Shown here piece after piece: positions 47,682 to 56,224 of a stretch of 64,000 nucleotides of DNA (positions are counted from its first letter, which is position 1; every line of letters begins with the position of its first letter). The stretch comes from Sphingomonas sp. DG1-23 (GTDB taxonomy: Bacteria > Pseudomonadota > Alphaproteobacteria > Sphingomonadales > Sphingomonadaceae). The notes beneath the pieces are model-generated. The model was not told the origin of the DNA. It made no database searches and saw nothing but the letters and a program-made list of their open reading frames with translations. The position numbers were made by a program, and so were the translations under genes. The stretch covers positions 362,919-426,918 of the forward strand of contig NZ_JAVAMA010000003.1 in assembly GCF_030730875.1 (NCBI RefSeq). Reading direction: 5' to 3'.

Positions 47682-48895
47682 CGGCTGAGCATGCAAGGTC
47701 CTGGCACGCGCGCGGGGCAGCGGCCCAGAAGCGCGCCGTTTTCTTCGTCTTCGACGGGGGCGTCGGCCTCGGGCATTTGCGACGCTTGTGCCATATCGCC
47801 GAACGGATGCAGGGGCCGTTCGCCTGTCTTGTGGTCACGGGACACAGCCGGGCCGCTACCTGGTTCGTTCCCGCGGGTTGCGAATATGTCCACATTCCCA
47901 GTTGGGACAGCCTGATCGCGGAAAGAGCGCGTTATTGGGCCCGCGAGCCGTTCGTCGAGGTCGAACTCGAAGAAGCGGTAGCGATCAGGCGAACCATGAT
48001 CGACGGCATCATGCGCGCGTTTCGGCCCGATGCCATCTTCGTCGATCATCTTCCGCTGGGGTCGAGGGGAGAGCTGGCAGATGTCATCGAGAACGCACGA
48101 TGCCGAAAATATCTTGTCACGCGCGGCGTCCTCAACGGGACGGAGGACCTTGACGCCCTGATTTTCGGCGGCGCGGCGCGAACCGCGCTGATCGAGCACT
48201 ATGACCGCATCCTGGTTGCCGCCGACCGCAGGATAGTCAAATTCGCCGAAGGCCATGACCTGTCCGCGAGAGTTCGCGCCAAGATCACCAGCACGGGCTA
48301 TGTTACGCAAAAGATATCCGCTGCCGCCATTGCCGGAAAGCGCGCTGAAAGAGGCCTGGCGCCCGGCGATACATGGGTTGTCGCTTCGGCGGGAGGCGGA
48401 CAGACCGGCGAAGCGACGATCAACGCTGCCATCGCGCTGGCGGACGCTTATCCCGAACTGGTTTTCGATATTGTCCTCGGACCGCGGTCGAACCTGCGGC
48501 CGCCCGACGGGATTCGGGTCGGCGGCAACGCGATGCGCGTTCGGATCCACAGCACCGTTGAGAATATGGGACTCCTGCACGCCGGCGCGGACGTGGTGAT
48601 CACGACCGGCGGCTATAATTCGCTTCTGGAAACGTTGCAGGGCAGCGCTTCCATAGTCTGTGTCCCGCTGCGCGCGAGCGAGCGCGACGAGCAATTCCAG
48701 CATGCACGCAGCCTGTCCGATTTCATCGACATTCGAATTGCTCCGACCGCGGCGGAACTCCCGCTGAAATTCGCCGAAGCTGTTCAGGCGTCGGCCTCGC
48801 GGCGCCCCGATCGCCGCGCAGAGATCGACATGAGTGGGGCCGACGCCATTGCGGACATCGCCCTGAACGATCTGGCCATGGACACGGTGCCATGA
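47678..48895 (+). CDS. MurG-like glycosyltransferase (COG4671 type)
   Basis: Cytoplasmic GT-B fold protein of about 405 residues. I chose the GTG at 47678 because GAGG lies five bases upstream; a TTG at 47654 is the next option. The N-terminal acceptor domain has GVGLGHLRRLCHIAERM. The C-terminal nucleotide-sugar domain includes VVASAGGGQTGEATIN, HSTVENMGLLHAGADVVITT and GGYNSLLETLQG, as in MurG-like predicted glycosyltransferases. It could add a sugar, perhaps rhamnose from the rfb genes, to the island product. The FkbK-like gene follows after 31 bases. Confidence 0.82.
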   Translation: MTAEHARSWHARGAAAQKRAVFFVFDGGVGLGHLRRLCHIAERMQGPFACLVVTGHSRAATWFVPAGCEYVHIPSWDSLIAERARYWAREPFVEVELEEAVAIRRTMIDGIMRAFRPDAIFVDHLPLGSRGELADVIENARCRKYLVTRGVLNGTEDLDALIFGGAARTALIEHYDRILVAADRRIVKFAEGHDLSARVRAKITSTGYVTQKISAAAIAGKRAERGLAPGDTWVVASAGGGQTGEATINAAIALADAYPELVFDIVLGPRSNLRPPDGIRVGGNAMRVRIHSTVENMGLLHAGADVVITTGGYNSLLETLQGSASIVCVPLRASERDEQFQHARSLSDFIDIRIAPTAAELPLKFAEAVQASASRRPDRRAEIDMSGADAIADIALNDLAMDTVP

Positions 48896-48926
48896 TTTGC
48901 GCGATGGCGAGGTGAGACGATTTCCG

Positions 48927-49814
48927 ATGGACCTGAAATTCGAAACGGTCGGCGTCATTGGGGCGGGCGTGATGGGACAGGGCCTTGCGCAGGTCCTGGC
49001 GCAGACGGGCCACAAGGTCCTGCTCGTGGACGTCGCTGACGGCATCCTGGATTCGGCGCAGCGCCAGATCGTTCGATCGCTGAAACTCGCAGCCATGATG
49101 GACCGCAATTCGGCGCGTATCCGCACGGACGACGTCGTCGGCCTGATAACGCCGACGACGGACATTTCACGGATGGGCGAAGCCGATTTCATCATCGAGA
49201 ATGCGACCGAAGATTTCGACATCAAGCGCGAAATCTACAGCGCACTCGACCGGGTCGCCGATCGGAATTGCGTGATTGCCGCGAATACGTCGGCGATCCC
49301 GATCGGCAATCTCGCACAGGAACTTCGGGACCGCTCGCGACTGGCGGGCATGCATTTCATGAACCCCGTTCCCCAAAAGAAGATCGTCGAGGTCATTCGA
49401 GGTCCCGATACCAGTGTCGCAACCATCGAAAGCGCGCGCGCGCTGCTGCATGAAATCGGCAAGGAAGCGATACTGGTCAACGACAGCCCGGGGTTTGTCA
49501 CCAACCGGGTGCTCATGCTGACCATCAATGAAGCGATCGCGGTCGTGAACGAGGGGGTTGCGAACGCGGTCGACACCGACCGGATTTTCGTCGGTTGCTT
49601 CGCCCATGCGATGGGACCTTTGGCGACCGCCGACCTGATCGGCCTGGATACGATAATGCGCTCGCTCGAGGTGCTGCACAAATGTTTCGGCGAAGCCCGG
49701 TTCGCACCCAATCCGTTGCTGGTCGAGATGGTCTCAACCGGAAAGCTCGGCCGCAAATCCGGACTCGGCTTCTATGATTACCGTGTAAAAGGTGACACCG
49801 ATGGACGTTCGTGA
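48927..49814 (+). CDS. 3-hydroxyacyl-CoA dehydrogenase family, FkbK-like
   Basis: NAD-dependent dehydrogenase of 295 residues from the ATG at 48927. The Rossmann motif is VGVIGAGVMGQGLAQVLAQT, and later blocks are ENATEDFDIK, NTSAIPIGNLA, MHFMNPVP and NDSPGFVTNRV, all normal for the family. In the FkbK role it oxidises the C3 hydroxyl of glyceryl-ACP to an aldehyde. This reading rests on the next three genes, which give the same K-J-I-H set seen in methoxymalonyl-ACP pathways. Its end overlaps the ACP start by 14 bases. Confidence 0.88.
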   Translation: MDLKFETVGVIGAGVMGQGLAQVLAQTGHKVLLVDVADGILDSAQRQIVRSLKLAAMMDRNSARIRTDDVVGLITPTTDISRMGEADFIIENATEDFDIKREIYSALDRVADRNCVIAANTSAIPIGNLAQELRDRSRLAGMHFMNPVPQKKIVEVIRGPDTSVATIESARALLHEIGKEAILVNDSPGFVTNRVLMLTINEAIAVVNEGVANAVDTDRIFVGCFAHAMGPLATADLIGLDTIMRSLEVLHKCFGEARFAPNPLLVEMVSTGKLGRKSGLGFYDYRVKGDTDGRS

Positions 49815-50046
49815 TCGAATCCGAAGCTATATTGGGGCCAAGGTCGCACAACCCCTGGAAGATGACGATGATATTTTCGAGCTCGGCCTTGTCGACTCGC
49901 TTTTCGGACTGCAGCTCGTAAGCTTCGTGGAACAGGAATTCGGAATGGAGGTCGATGGTGACGACCTCGATATCGACAATTTCTGTTCGATCGCTGCCAT
50001 CAATCGGTTCGTTGTTGGCAAGATGGGGGCGGGCTTCGCACAATGA
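49801..50046 (+). CDS. Acyl carrier protein, FkbJ-like
   Basis: Discrete carrier protein of 81 residues; AAAAGG precedes the ATG at 49801, and a GTG at 49792 is an alternative. The phosphopantetheine site is VDSLFGLQL with Ser33, after an acidic DDDDIFELGL helix lead-in. It should hold the three-carbon unit as a thioester for its neighbours. It overlaps the dehydrogenase before it and the acyl-CoA dehydrogenase after it (ATGA), so expression is tightly linked. Confidence 0.9.
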   Translation: MDVRDRIRSYIGAKVAQPLEDDDDIFELGLVDSLFGLQLVSFVEQEFGMEVDGDDLDIDNFCSIAAINRFVVGKMGAGFAQ

Positions 50047-51188
50047 CTGACGGAGCCGTGTCGGAATCGAGCACCGCCGCAGACCGTGCAAGGCGCTTTG
50101 TCCGGGAGATGGTCGAGCCGCTGGCGGAGAAGATCGATCGCGAGCAACATTTTCCGGGCCAATTGGTCACCGCCCTCGGCGAGCAAGGCTGGCTTGGCGC
50201 CGCCCTGCCGGCCCGGTGGGGCGGCGGCGGACTTGATCCCGTCGACTTTGGCCCGGTGCTGGAGGAATTCGGCTGGGGCTGCGCATCGGCCCGCACCCTG
50301 CTGACCGTGCACAACATGGCGGCACAGGCGGTACTGCGATACGGCAATGAGGAGCAGAAGCGACGACATTTGCCCGGCTTGGCCAGCGGGCGATCGATCA
50401 TCGCCTTCGCCCTGACGGAGCCGGACGTGGGCAGCGATGCCAACGCGATCGGGACCTCCGCGGTGGAAGATGCAGGCGGCTATGTTCTGTCGGGTGAAAA
50501 AATATGGTGCAGCTTCGGCTGCATCGCGAACCTGTTTCTGGTGTTCGCCAGCTGCAATGGAAAGCCCTTGGCCTTGATCCTGGAGCGGGACAGCCCTGGT
50601 CTGAAGATCGAACGGATGACCGATGTGTTCGGCACCCGTGGCTCCGAGCTGGCGAGGCTTCACCTCGATGCCGTGCGGGTGCCGACCGAGAACCGGATCG
50701 GCGCGCCCAATGCCGGCATCAGATTCGTCGCCAATACGGCGCTTGATCATGGGCGCTTTTCGGTTGCCTGCGGGACGGTTGGCATCATTCGCGCCTGTCT
50801 CGACACCTGCACCGCCTATGCCGCGCGTCGGCAGCAGGGCGGTGTCCCAATATCCCAGCACCAGTTGGTGCGGCGCATCCTTACCGACGGACTGGTGGCT
50901 TATACGACTGCCCGCGCGCTGTGCGATCGCGCCGCGCGCTTGCGCGCCGCCGGCGACCCCAGGGCGGCAGCCGAAACCGCGCTTGCGAAGTATCACAGCG
51001 CTGAGGCGGCGATCAGGGTCGCCAATGATGCCGTCGCCTTGCTTGGCGCCAACGGTTGTTCTTCCGAATTTCCCGTTTCGCGGTATTTGCGGGACGCGAC
51101 GGTATCCGGAATTATCGAAGGGACGCGCGAGATTCATCAGATCTCGCTTGCGTCATACGCCTTGCAGAAGCCCTGGACCAATGCATAA
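50043..51188 (+). CDS. Acyl-CoA dehydrogenase family flavoprotein, FkbI-like
   Basis: FAD enzyme of 381 residues. The family blocks are ALTEPDVGSDANAIGTSA, SGEKIWCSFGCIANLFLVF, FGTRGSELARLHLDAVRVP and SGIIEGTREIHQISLA, which carries the expected C-terminal Glu-Gly-Thr active-site region. In the FkbI role it oxidises the ACP-bound aldehyde to the acid, giving hydroxymalonyl-ACP. A fatty-acid role is less likely given the neighbours. It overlaps the FkbH-like start by eight bases. Confidence 0.9.
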   Translation: MTDGAVSESSTAADRARRFVREMVEPLAEKIDREQHFPGQLVTALGEQGWLGAALPARWGGGGLDPVDFGPVLEEFGWGCASARTLLTVHNMAAQAVLRYGNEEQKRRHLPGLASGRSIIAFALTEPDVGSDANAIGTSAVEDAGGYVLSGEKIWCSFGCIANLFLVFASCNGKPLALILERDSPGLKIERMTDVFGTRGSELARLHLDAVRVPTENRIGAPNAGIRFVANTALDHGRFSVACGTVGIIRACLDTCTAYAARRQQGGVPISQHQLVRRILTDGLVAYTTARALCDRAARLRAAGDPRAAAETALAKYHSAEAAIRVANDAVALLGANGCSSEFPVSRYLRDATVSGIIEGTREIHQISLASYALQKPWTNA

Positions 51189-52215
51189 GTCGCACATCAA
51201 ATGTGTTGTCTGGGACCTGGACGAAACCTTGTGGCGCGGTACGTTGCTCGAGGGCGGAGCGAACGAGCTTTCACCTGCGGCAGAACAGGTCGTCCGCGAG
51301 CTCGATAGCCGCGGCATTCTGCAATCGATTGCGAGCAAGAACGACCATGCGGCGGCCTGGCCGCGGCTCGAGTCGCTCGGTATCGCCGACTTTTTCCTGC
51401 ACCCGCAGATCGGCTGGGACAGCAAGGCGAAATCGATCAGCACCGTAGCGGACCTGTTGGGTATCGGGCTGGACACTTTCGCGTTCATCGATGACCAGGC
51501 GACGGAACGCGCCGAAATTCAGTTCATGATACCCGAAGTAAGGGCGATCGCCGCCGACGCGCTTCCCGACCTGCTGTCGTGGCCCGAATTCAACCCGCAA
51601 TTCGTGACGGCCGATTCCAGCAACAGAAGATCGATGTATCGGGCCGACGAGGCGCGCAAGGCGGCGGGAGAATCGTTCGAAGGCGCCCGCGACAGATTTC
51701 TTGCGTCCCTCGACATGCGCCTGACGGTGCGCCGGGCAACCGCGGCCGATCTTGAGCGCGCGCACGAACTTACCGTCAGGACCAATCAACTCAACACCGG
51801 CGGACGAACCTATTCCATCGAGGAACTGGAGGCATATTCGACGTCGCCCGATCACCTCGTACTGGTCGCCGAACTCGAAGATCGTTTCGGTAGCAGCGGC
51901 ACGATCGGCCTGTCGCTGATCCAACTGGACGATATGGTGTGGACAATCCGGCTGTTCCTGATGTCCTGTCGCGTCCTGTCACGCGGGATAGGTTCGGTGC
52001 TGCTCGGCCATATCTTGCGGCTGGCGAAGGCACGCCAGGTAAGAATGCGGGCAGTTTTCGTCGCGACGGAGCGCAACCGGCCGATGCTCGTCACCTACAA
52101 GTTCGCCGGTTTCCGACAATCCGCAGAAGATCCTATGAGCGCTCTGCTCCTGGAGCATGACTATGTGCGCATGCCCCCGGTTCCGGATTATATGACGATA
52201 TCGGATGAGATCTGA
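51181..52215 (+). CDS. FkbH-like HAD glyceryl-ACP synthase
   Basis: Two-domain enzyme of 344 residues. The N-terminal HAD-IIIC domain has VVWDLDETLWRGTLLEG (nucleophile Asp12, general acid Asp14), SKNDHAAAWPRLE and FIDDQATERAE. The C-terminal GNAT-like domain carries LTVRTNQLNTGGR, a signature of FkbH proteins. Known members use 1,3-bisphosphoglycerate to load glyceryl on a carrier protein while removing phosphate. It closes the coupled row that begins with the radical SAM gene. No O-methyltransferase (FkbG) follows, so the unit would stay hydroxylated. Confidence 0.9.
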   Translation: MHKSHIKCVVWDLDETLWRGTLLEGGANELSPAAEQVVRELDSRGILQSIASKNDHAAAWPRLESLGIADFFLHPQIGWDSKAKSISTVADLLGIGLDTFAFIDDQATERAEIQFMIPEVRAIAADALPDLLSWPEFNPQFVTADSSNRRSMYRADEARKAAGESFEGARDRFLASLDMRLTVRRATAADLERAHELTVRTNQLNTGGRTYSIEELEAYSTSPDHLVLVAELEDRFGSSGTIGLSLIQLDDMVWTIRLFLMSCRVLSRGIGSVLLGHILRLAKARQVRMRAVFVATERNRPMLVTYKFAGFRQSAEDPMSALLLEHDYVRMPPVPDYMTISDEI

Positions 52216-52241
52216 CCCCTACGCTGCAGAGCGCCCGCGGG

Positions 52242-53159
52242 TCACCAGCGCAATGCGGAAATGTCGAGGCGCCGATGAATGGGCCGTGTCGAAATCCCCG
52301 CCAGAAGGTCGAACGCGCTGCCCATGTCGACCGCGACCCCGCCGGCATCGCGGGCATCCTGGCAATAGACCTTGCCGAACAGCCCAGCCCCCACCAGCAC
52401 CAGCGTCCCTCGCAAATCCGATTGCCTGATCCTGTCTCGCAGGCCTTCGAACATCGCATAGTGAGAGGTTTCCAGTGACTGCGGAACATATCCCTGGACC
52501 GGTATCGGCGCAAACCAGGCGAGCCGGGAGCCCAGTTTTTCGGCGAACCTGGCGGCCAACTCCTCGCGCCCGGAAATGACCACGACTTGCGTCGCATTCT
52601 CGACCATCGCTGCGAACCGGGTCATCAGGTCGAAGTGAATCCAGGCGCTGGTGTACCAGCCCGAGCGTGATGCGCGACCAAGCACCTGACCGGCGAATAG
52701 CGATCGCGCATAAATTATCCCCAACGCGGGCGAGGTCTCCCCTCTTGCAATGCAATCGAGGGCGACGGCACGTTCGTCGAAGCGGCCGATGCGATATCCC
52801 TGGATGTCGGCGGACATAATCGCATCGACGACAAGGCGTGAAAAAGGCACGGCCTTTTCCGGAGTGATGGAACAGCCATTCTGGCTGACGAACTCGAAAT
52901 CGAAGCCATCGAAGATTGCCGGCGATCCGGCATCTTCGACCATCGCAATCGCGTTACCTTCGCCGTTACCCACCCTGACGAGCGAAAACGGGGTGCCATC
53001 CGCAATTGCCGTCCGAATTCGCTCGACAATTAAAGGTGCCGCTCGTTCGCCTGACATTTCGAAGAATGCGCAGTCGGCGCCCGCCCTTGCAATCTCGTCG
53101 TCATTTACGAACAGCCGATTGAAAGCAGCCTCTGCGACAATCTGGGCCTCTGTCTGCAT
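52242..53159 (-). CDS. GT-D-fold glycosyltransferase
   Basis: Protein of 305 residues. The ATG at 53159 begins MQTEAQIVAEAAFN; longer frames upstream overlap the divergent gene and are unlikely. FSLVRVGNGEGNAIAMVED, ARSLFAGQV-type spacing, LETSHYAMFEGLRDRI and LVGAGLFGKVYCQDARDAGG then DMGSAFDLLAG match GT-D (DUF1792-type) glycosyltransferases, first seen in glycosylation of streptococcal adhesins. It converges with the FkbH-like gene and is divergent from the GSCFA fusion. It probably adds a sugar to a glycan or glycosylated product. Confidence 0.8.
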   Translation of the reverse strand: MQTEAQIVAEAAFNRLFVNDDEIARAGADCAFFEMSGERAAPLIVERIRTAIADGTPFSLVRVGNGEGNAIAMVEDAGSPAIFDGFDFEFVSQNGCSITPEKAVPFSRLVVDAIMSADIQGYRIGRFDERAVALDCIARGETSPALGIIYARSLFAGQVLGRASRSGWYTSAWIHFDLMTRFAAMVENATQVVVISGREELAARFAEKLGSRLAWFAPIPVQGYVPQSLETSHYAMFEGLRDRIRQSDLRGTLVLVGAGLFGKVYCQDARDAGGVAVDMGSAFDLLAGISTRPIHRRLDISALRW

Positions 53160-53297
53160 CGAAATATCTCTTACTATTTTGCTTGTGTTGTCGAGAGTAG
53201 CCAAGAAATTTCGTCGCACCCGAATTGCAGCTGATATAGTCGTCCGTATCGCAATGGGGTCAGTTCGACCGCGGCCTTGCGAAAGGTGGAGCTTGTG

Positions 53298-55520
53298 ATG
53301 ACGGTCAGGTCGATTTCGGGAACTGCAGCATGGCAAGCTGCTGCGAAGGCGCCGATGTCGCGCTGGAAACGACAAATAGACCGATTTGCGGACCCGTTCG
53401 TCGAAGTGTCGATTTCACCAAAATTCCGTATTTCCGAAAATGAAAGAGTGTTTTGTATCGGATCGTGCTTCGCCCGCAATATCGAGGAGCATCTCATTCC
53501 GCATGGCATCGACGTTCTGAGCCGCAAAGTGGTCAGCCCGCGTGAGGAGTGGCCCAACCGCGTCAACGGTTTTCTCAATAAATTCACCGTCCACTCGATC
53601 CGCAACGAACTCGAATGGTCTATCGAGCCGCCGGCGCTCGATGAGTCCTATTTCGAGCAACATCGCGACGGCTGGCTCGACCTGCAACTTTCGCCGTTCG
53701 TTGCCCCCGTTCCGCTCCCGCGCGCCATCGAGCGCAGAGCCTATCTGACTGACCAATATTTCTCCCGGTTGCGCGAGGCATCGCTGGTCATTCTGACGCT
53801 GGGCTTGAACGAGGTCTGGTTCGACCACCTGACGAGCCGACATCTCAATGCGCCGCCGAACTTGGCCAGCGTGCGCCGCGAGTCCGGTCGCTACGAATTG
53901 CGCATCACCGATGTGGCCGACAATCTGGAGGAATTGGAGAAGGTTCGCCGCCTGATTCTCCGTCACAATCAAGGCGCGCGGATCATCGTGTCCGTGTCGC
54001 CCGTTCCCATGTCGGAAACATTTTCCGGCCGCGACATCATCGTCGCCAACATGCATTCGAAGTCGACCCTGCGCGTCACTGCCGAGATTTTCGCCGAGGC
54101 CCATGACGACGTCGATTATTTCCCGAGCTTCGACATGGTTTCGATGTCGCCTCGAGCCAAGGCTTATGAAGCCGATTGCCGGCACGTTTCCGACGCCACC
54201 GTCGGGCGAGTGATCCGGACATTTCTGAAAGCCCAGCTTGGCGCAGAGGTGTCGCGCCCGGATTTTTGCGAGCGTTCCTATCTGGCAGCCAATCCGGATG
54301 TCGAGGATCGATTGCGCCGGGGCGAACTCGCGTCGGGCTTCGAGCATTGGGAGAAATACGGTCGCGAGGAAGAGCGGCCCTTGCGATTACCGGACACGAC
54401 GCGGGACGGGCCGGCTACCGCCTCGCACGCGCTGCGCGAAATCATCAATATCGACGGTTTCAGGCGGCAGGCCCGATCGGCGCTGGACGCAAAACTGTTC
54501 GACTATATCGATGGCGGCGCGGGCGACGAGCTTACCTGCGCGGCAAATCGCAGCGACCTTGACGCGATCCGGTTTGCCCCGCTCGCTTTCAGAGAGGTTT
54601 CGGCGGTTGATACAAGTTGGACCGGACCGCTTGGCGATTTCGCCCTTCCGATAGGGCTCAGCCCGTCCGCTATGCATGAGCTGGTCTGCCCCGATGGCGA
54701 ATTGGCCACCGCTGCGGCAGCGCTGCACGCGAAGATCCCGATGATTGTCAGCATGATGTCCAGCCGCAGCATCGAGGAAATTGCAGCCGTCTCACCCCAT
54801 CAGGCGCTATGGCTCCAATCCTATATCCTCCAGGACCGATCGCTGGGTGATGAAGTGGTACGCCGCGCCGAACGATCGGGCTTCAAGGCGATTGTCCTGA
54901 GCGCGGGCTGTGCAGTGATGGGAAAACGCGACCGCAATCTTGCCAATGGCTTCACGCTTCCGGCGGCGATCAGCGCGGGCAATTTCGCCAGGGGAGACGC
55001 AATCGATCACAACAACCCGATCCATTCGTTCCCCGGCGCGCAACCCGACCCGGCGGTCACCTGGCAGGATGTGCACAAAGCCATCGCTGCCTCCAGCCTG
55101 CCCGTGTTGATAAAGGGCATCACGAACGCCATCGACGTGGAACGCGCGCTGGATGCCGGCGCGGCAGGGCTGATTGTTTCCAATCATGGAGGGCGGCAAC
55201 TGGATAGCACGATCTCGGCAATCCAGGCGCTTCCGCCCATCGCACGGGTGGTGAACGGACGGGTGCCGGTTCTGGTCGATGGGGGCTTCAGACGCGGGAC
55301 CGACGTCGTGAAAGCGCTGGTCCTTGGAGCCGATGCGGTTCTCCTCGGGCGTGCAACCATGTGGGCACTGGCCGTTGCGGGTGAGCAAGGGGTGGCAAGG
55401 GCTATCGCGCTGCTTGGGGACGAACTCACCAATGCCTTGCAGCTTCTTGGATGTTCATCGCTTTCCGACCTCAGGGAAAATGCCGGCGCGATCCTTTGGC
55501 CGGGACAGCACGGCCAATAG
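53298..55520 (+). CDS. GSCFA domain fused to FMN alpha-hydroxyacid dehydrogenase
   Basis: Protein of 740 residues starting at an ATG seven bases after GGTGGAG. Three parts are visible. A GSCFA (SGNH-like) domain spans about residues 40-310, named for the motif in FCIGSCFARNIEEHL (Ser56). A 45-residue linker with RSYLAANPDVEDRLRRGELA and EHWEKYGREE follows. From about residue 385 there is a full glycolate/lactate-oxidase-type barrel. That barrel keeps Tyr of FDYIDGGAGDE, Tyr of LQSYILQDR, Lys of IKGI, and SNHGGRQLD (His630, Arg633). However, the loop that is usually TVDTP reads SAGCA, so the conserved active-site Asp is lost. The fusion is unusual. The substrate may be an alpha-hydroxy acid held on the ACP. 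Confidence 0.85.
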   Translation: MTVRSISGTAAWQAAAKAPMSRWKRQIDRFADPFVEVSISPKFRISENERVFCIGSCFARNIEEHLIPHGIDVLSRKVVSPREEWPNRVNGFLNKFTVHSIRNELEWSIEPPALDESYFEQHRDGWLDLQLSPFVAPVPLPRAIERRAYLTDQYFSRLREASLVILTLGLNEVWFDHLTSRHLNAPPNLASVRRESGRYELRITDVADNLEELEKVRRLILRHNQGARIIVSVSPVPMSETFSGRDIIVANMHSKSTLRVTAEIFAEAHDDVDYFPSFDMVSMSPRAKAYEADCRHVSDATVGRVIRTFLKAQLGAEVSRPDFCERSYLAANPDVEDRLRRGELASGFEHWEKYGREEERPLRLPDTTRDGPATASHALREIINIDGFRRQARSALDAKLFDYIDGGAGDELTCAANRSDLDAIRFAPLAFREVSAVDTSWTGPLGDFALPIGLSPSAMHELVCPDGELATAAAALHAKIPMIVSMMSSRSIEEIAAVSPHQALWLQSYILQDRSLGDEVVRRAERSGFKAIVLSAGCAVMGKRDRNLANGFTLPAAISAGNFARGDAIDHNNPIHSFPGAQPDPAVTWQDVHKAIAASSLPVLIKGITNAIDVERALDAGAAGLIVSNHGGRQLDSTISAIQALPPIARVVNGRVPVLVDGGFRRGTDVVKALVLGADAVLLGRATMWALAVAGEQGVARAIALLGDELTNALQLLGCSSLSDLRENAGAILWPGQHGQ

Positions 55521-55605
55521 CGGCGGGCGGCAGCCGGGACCCGGATCGGCAACCGCGCCAGAAGCCGCTGGCACGCGAACGGTCGCTGGCGGAGAGAAAC
55601 TGCGG

Positions 55606-56223
55606 TCAGGCTCTCGCAAGCCTTTGCGTCAGGCGTTCCCTGACCGCCGGCCATTCTGATCGAACGACGCTGAAAAGAAGCGAATCGCGCACGCGTCCAT
55701 CGTTGTAGATCAGATGGTTGCGAATGACGCCTTCCTGCCTGGCGCCCAGCAATTTCATGGCGGCTTGCGAGCTCAGGTTGCGGGGATCGGTTATGAGTTC
55801 GATGCGGTTGACGTTCCAATTTTCGAACGCATGGGCCATGGTCAGGAGACGCACTTCAAAATTGACCAGGCTCCCGCGCGCCTCAGGCGCGTACCATGTC
55901 GATCCGATCGCAAGGCGAAGATGGACCGAAGACATGTCATAATAGCGCGTGGTTCCGATGATCCTGCCGTCGGCGTTTCGCCTGACGGCAAAGGGATAAT
56001 GTTCCCCCGCCAGGCCGCGCTGCAGACTGGATTCGAACCATGGATCGAAGTCGTCGCCGGCACCGTTGAAGAGGAGAGGGAAGTAGGTCCAGATCGATTG
56101 GTCCGACGTCGCGGCTTCGCGCAGATCCTCACGGTGAGGCGCCGCCAGCGGCTCTAGCTTCACCGACGGCCCCTCCAGGGTTCCGGGTCGGGGAAAAGCC
56201 ATATCGGCGAAGCCGGCCGTCAT
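55606..56223 (-). CDS. GNAT acetyltransferase, RimJ/RimL-like
   Basis: N-acyltransferase of 205 residues. LEPLAAPHREDLREAATSDQ opens the fold, GRIIGTTRYYDMSSVHLRLA and IGSTWYAPEARGSLVNFEVR give the acetyl-CoA strand region, and NRIELITDPRNLSSQAAMKL with LGARQEGVIRNHLIYNDGR closes it as in RimJ/RimL relatives. Its start lies one base after the stop of the PvcA/Dit1-type gene, so they are in one operon. It may acylate an amine of the product or give self-protection. The acceptor is unknown. Confidence 0.86.
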   Translation of the reverse strand: MTAGFADMAFPRPGTLEGPSVKLEPLAAPHREDLREAATSDQSIWTYFPLLFNGAGDDFDPWFESSLQRGLAGEHYPFAVRRNADGRIIGTTRYYDMSSVHLRLAIGSTWYAPEARGSLVNFEVRLLTMAHAFENWNVNRIELITDPRNLSSQAAMKLLGARQEGVIRNHLIYNDGRVRDSLLFSVVRSEWPAVRERLTQRLARA

Positions 56224-56224
56224 C

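Noticed and set aside
50623..52215. Long frame beginning within the acyl-CoA dehydrogenase gene as one FkbH fusion
   Set aside because: The part before 51181 is an out-of-frame shadow of the dehydrogenase; family alignment starts at the ATG at 51181.
53298..55520. Two separate genes joined by a frameshift
   Set aside because: The frame is continuous through a linker of a known repeat type (YLAANPDV), with no stop or internal ribosome-binding site; a fusion is the simplest reading.
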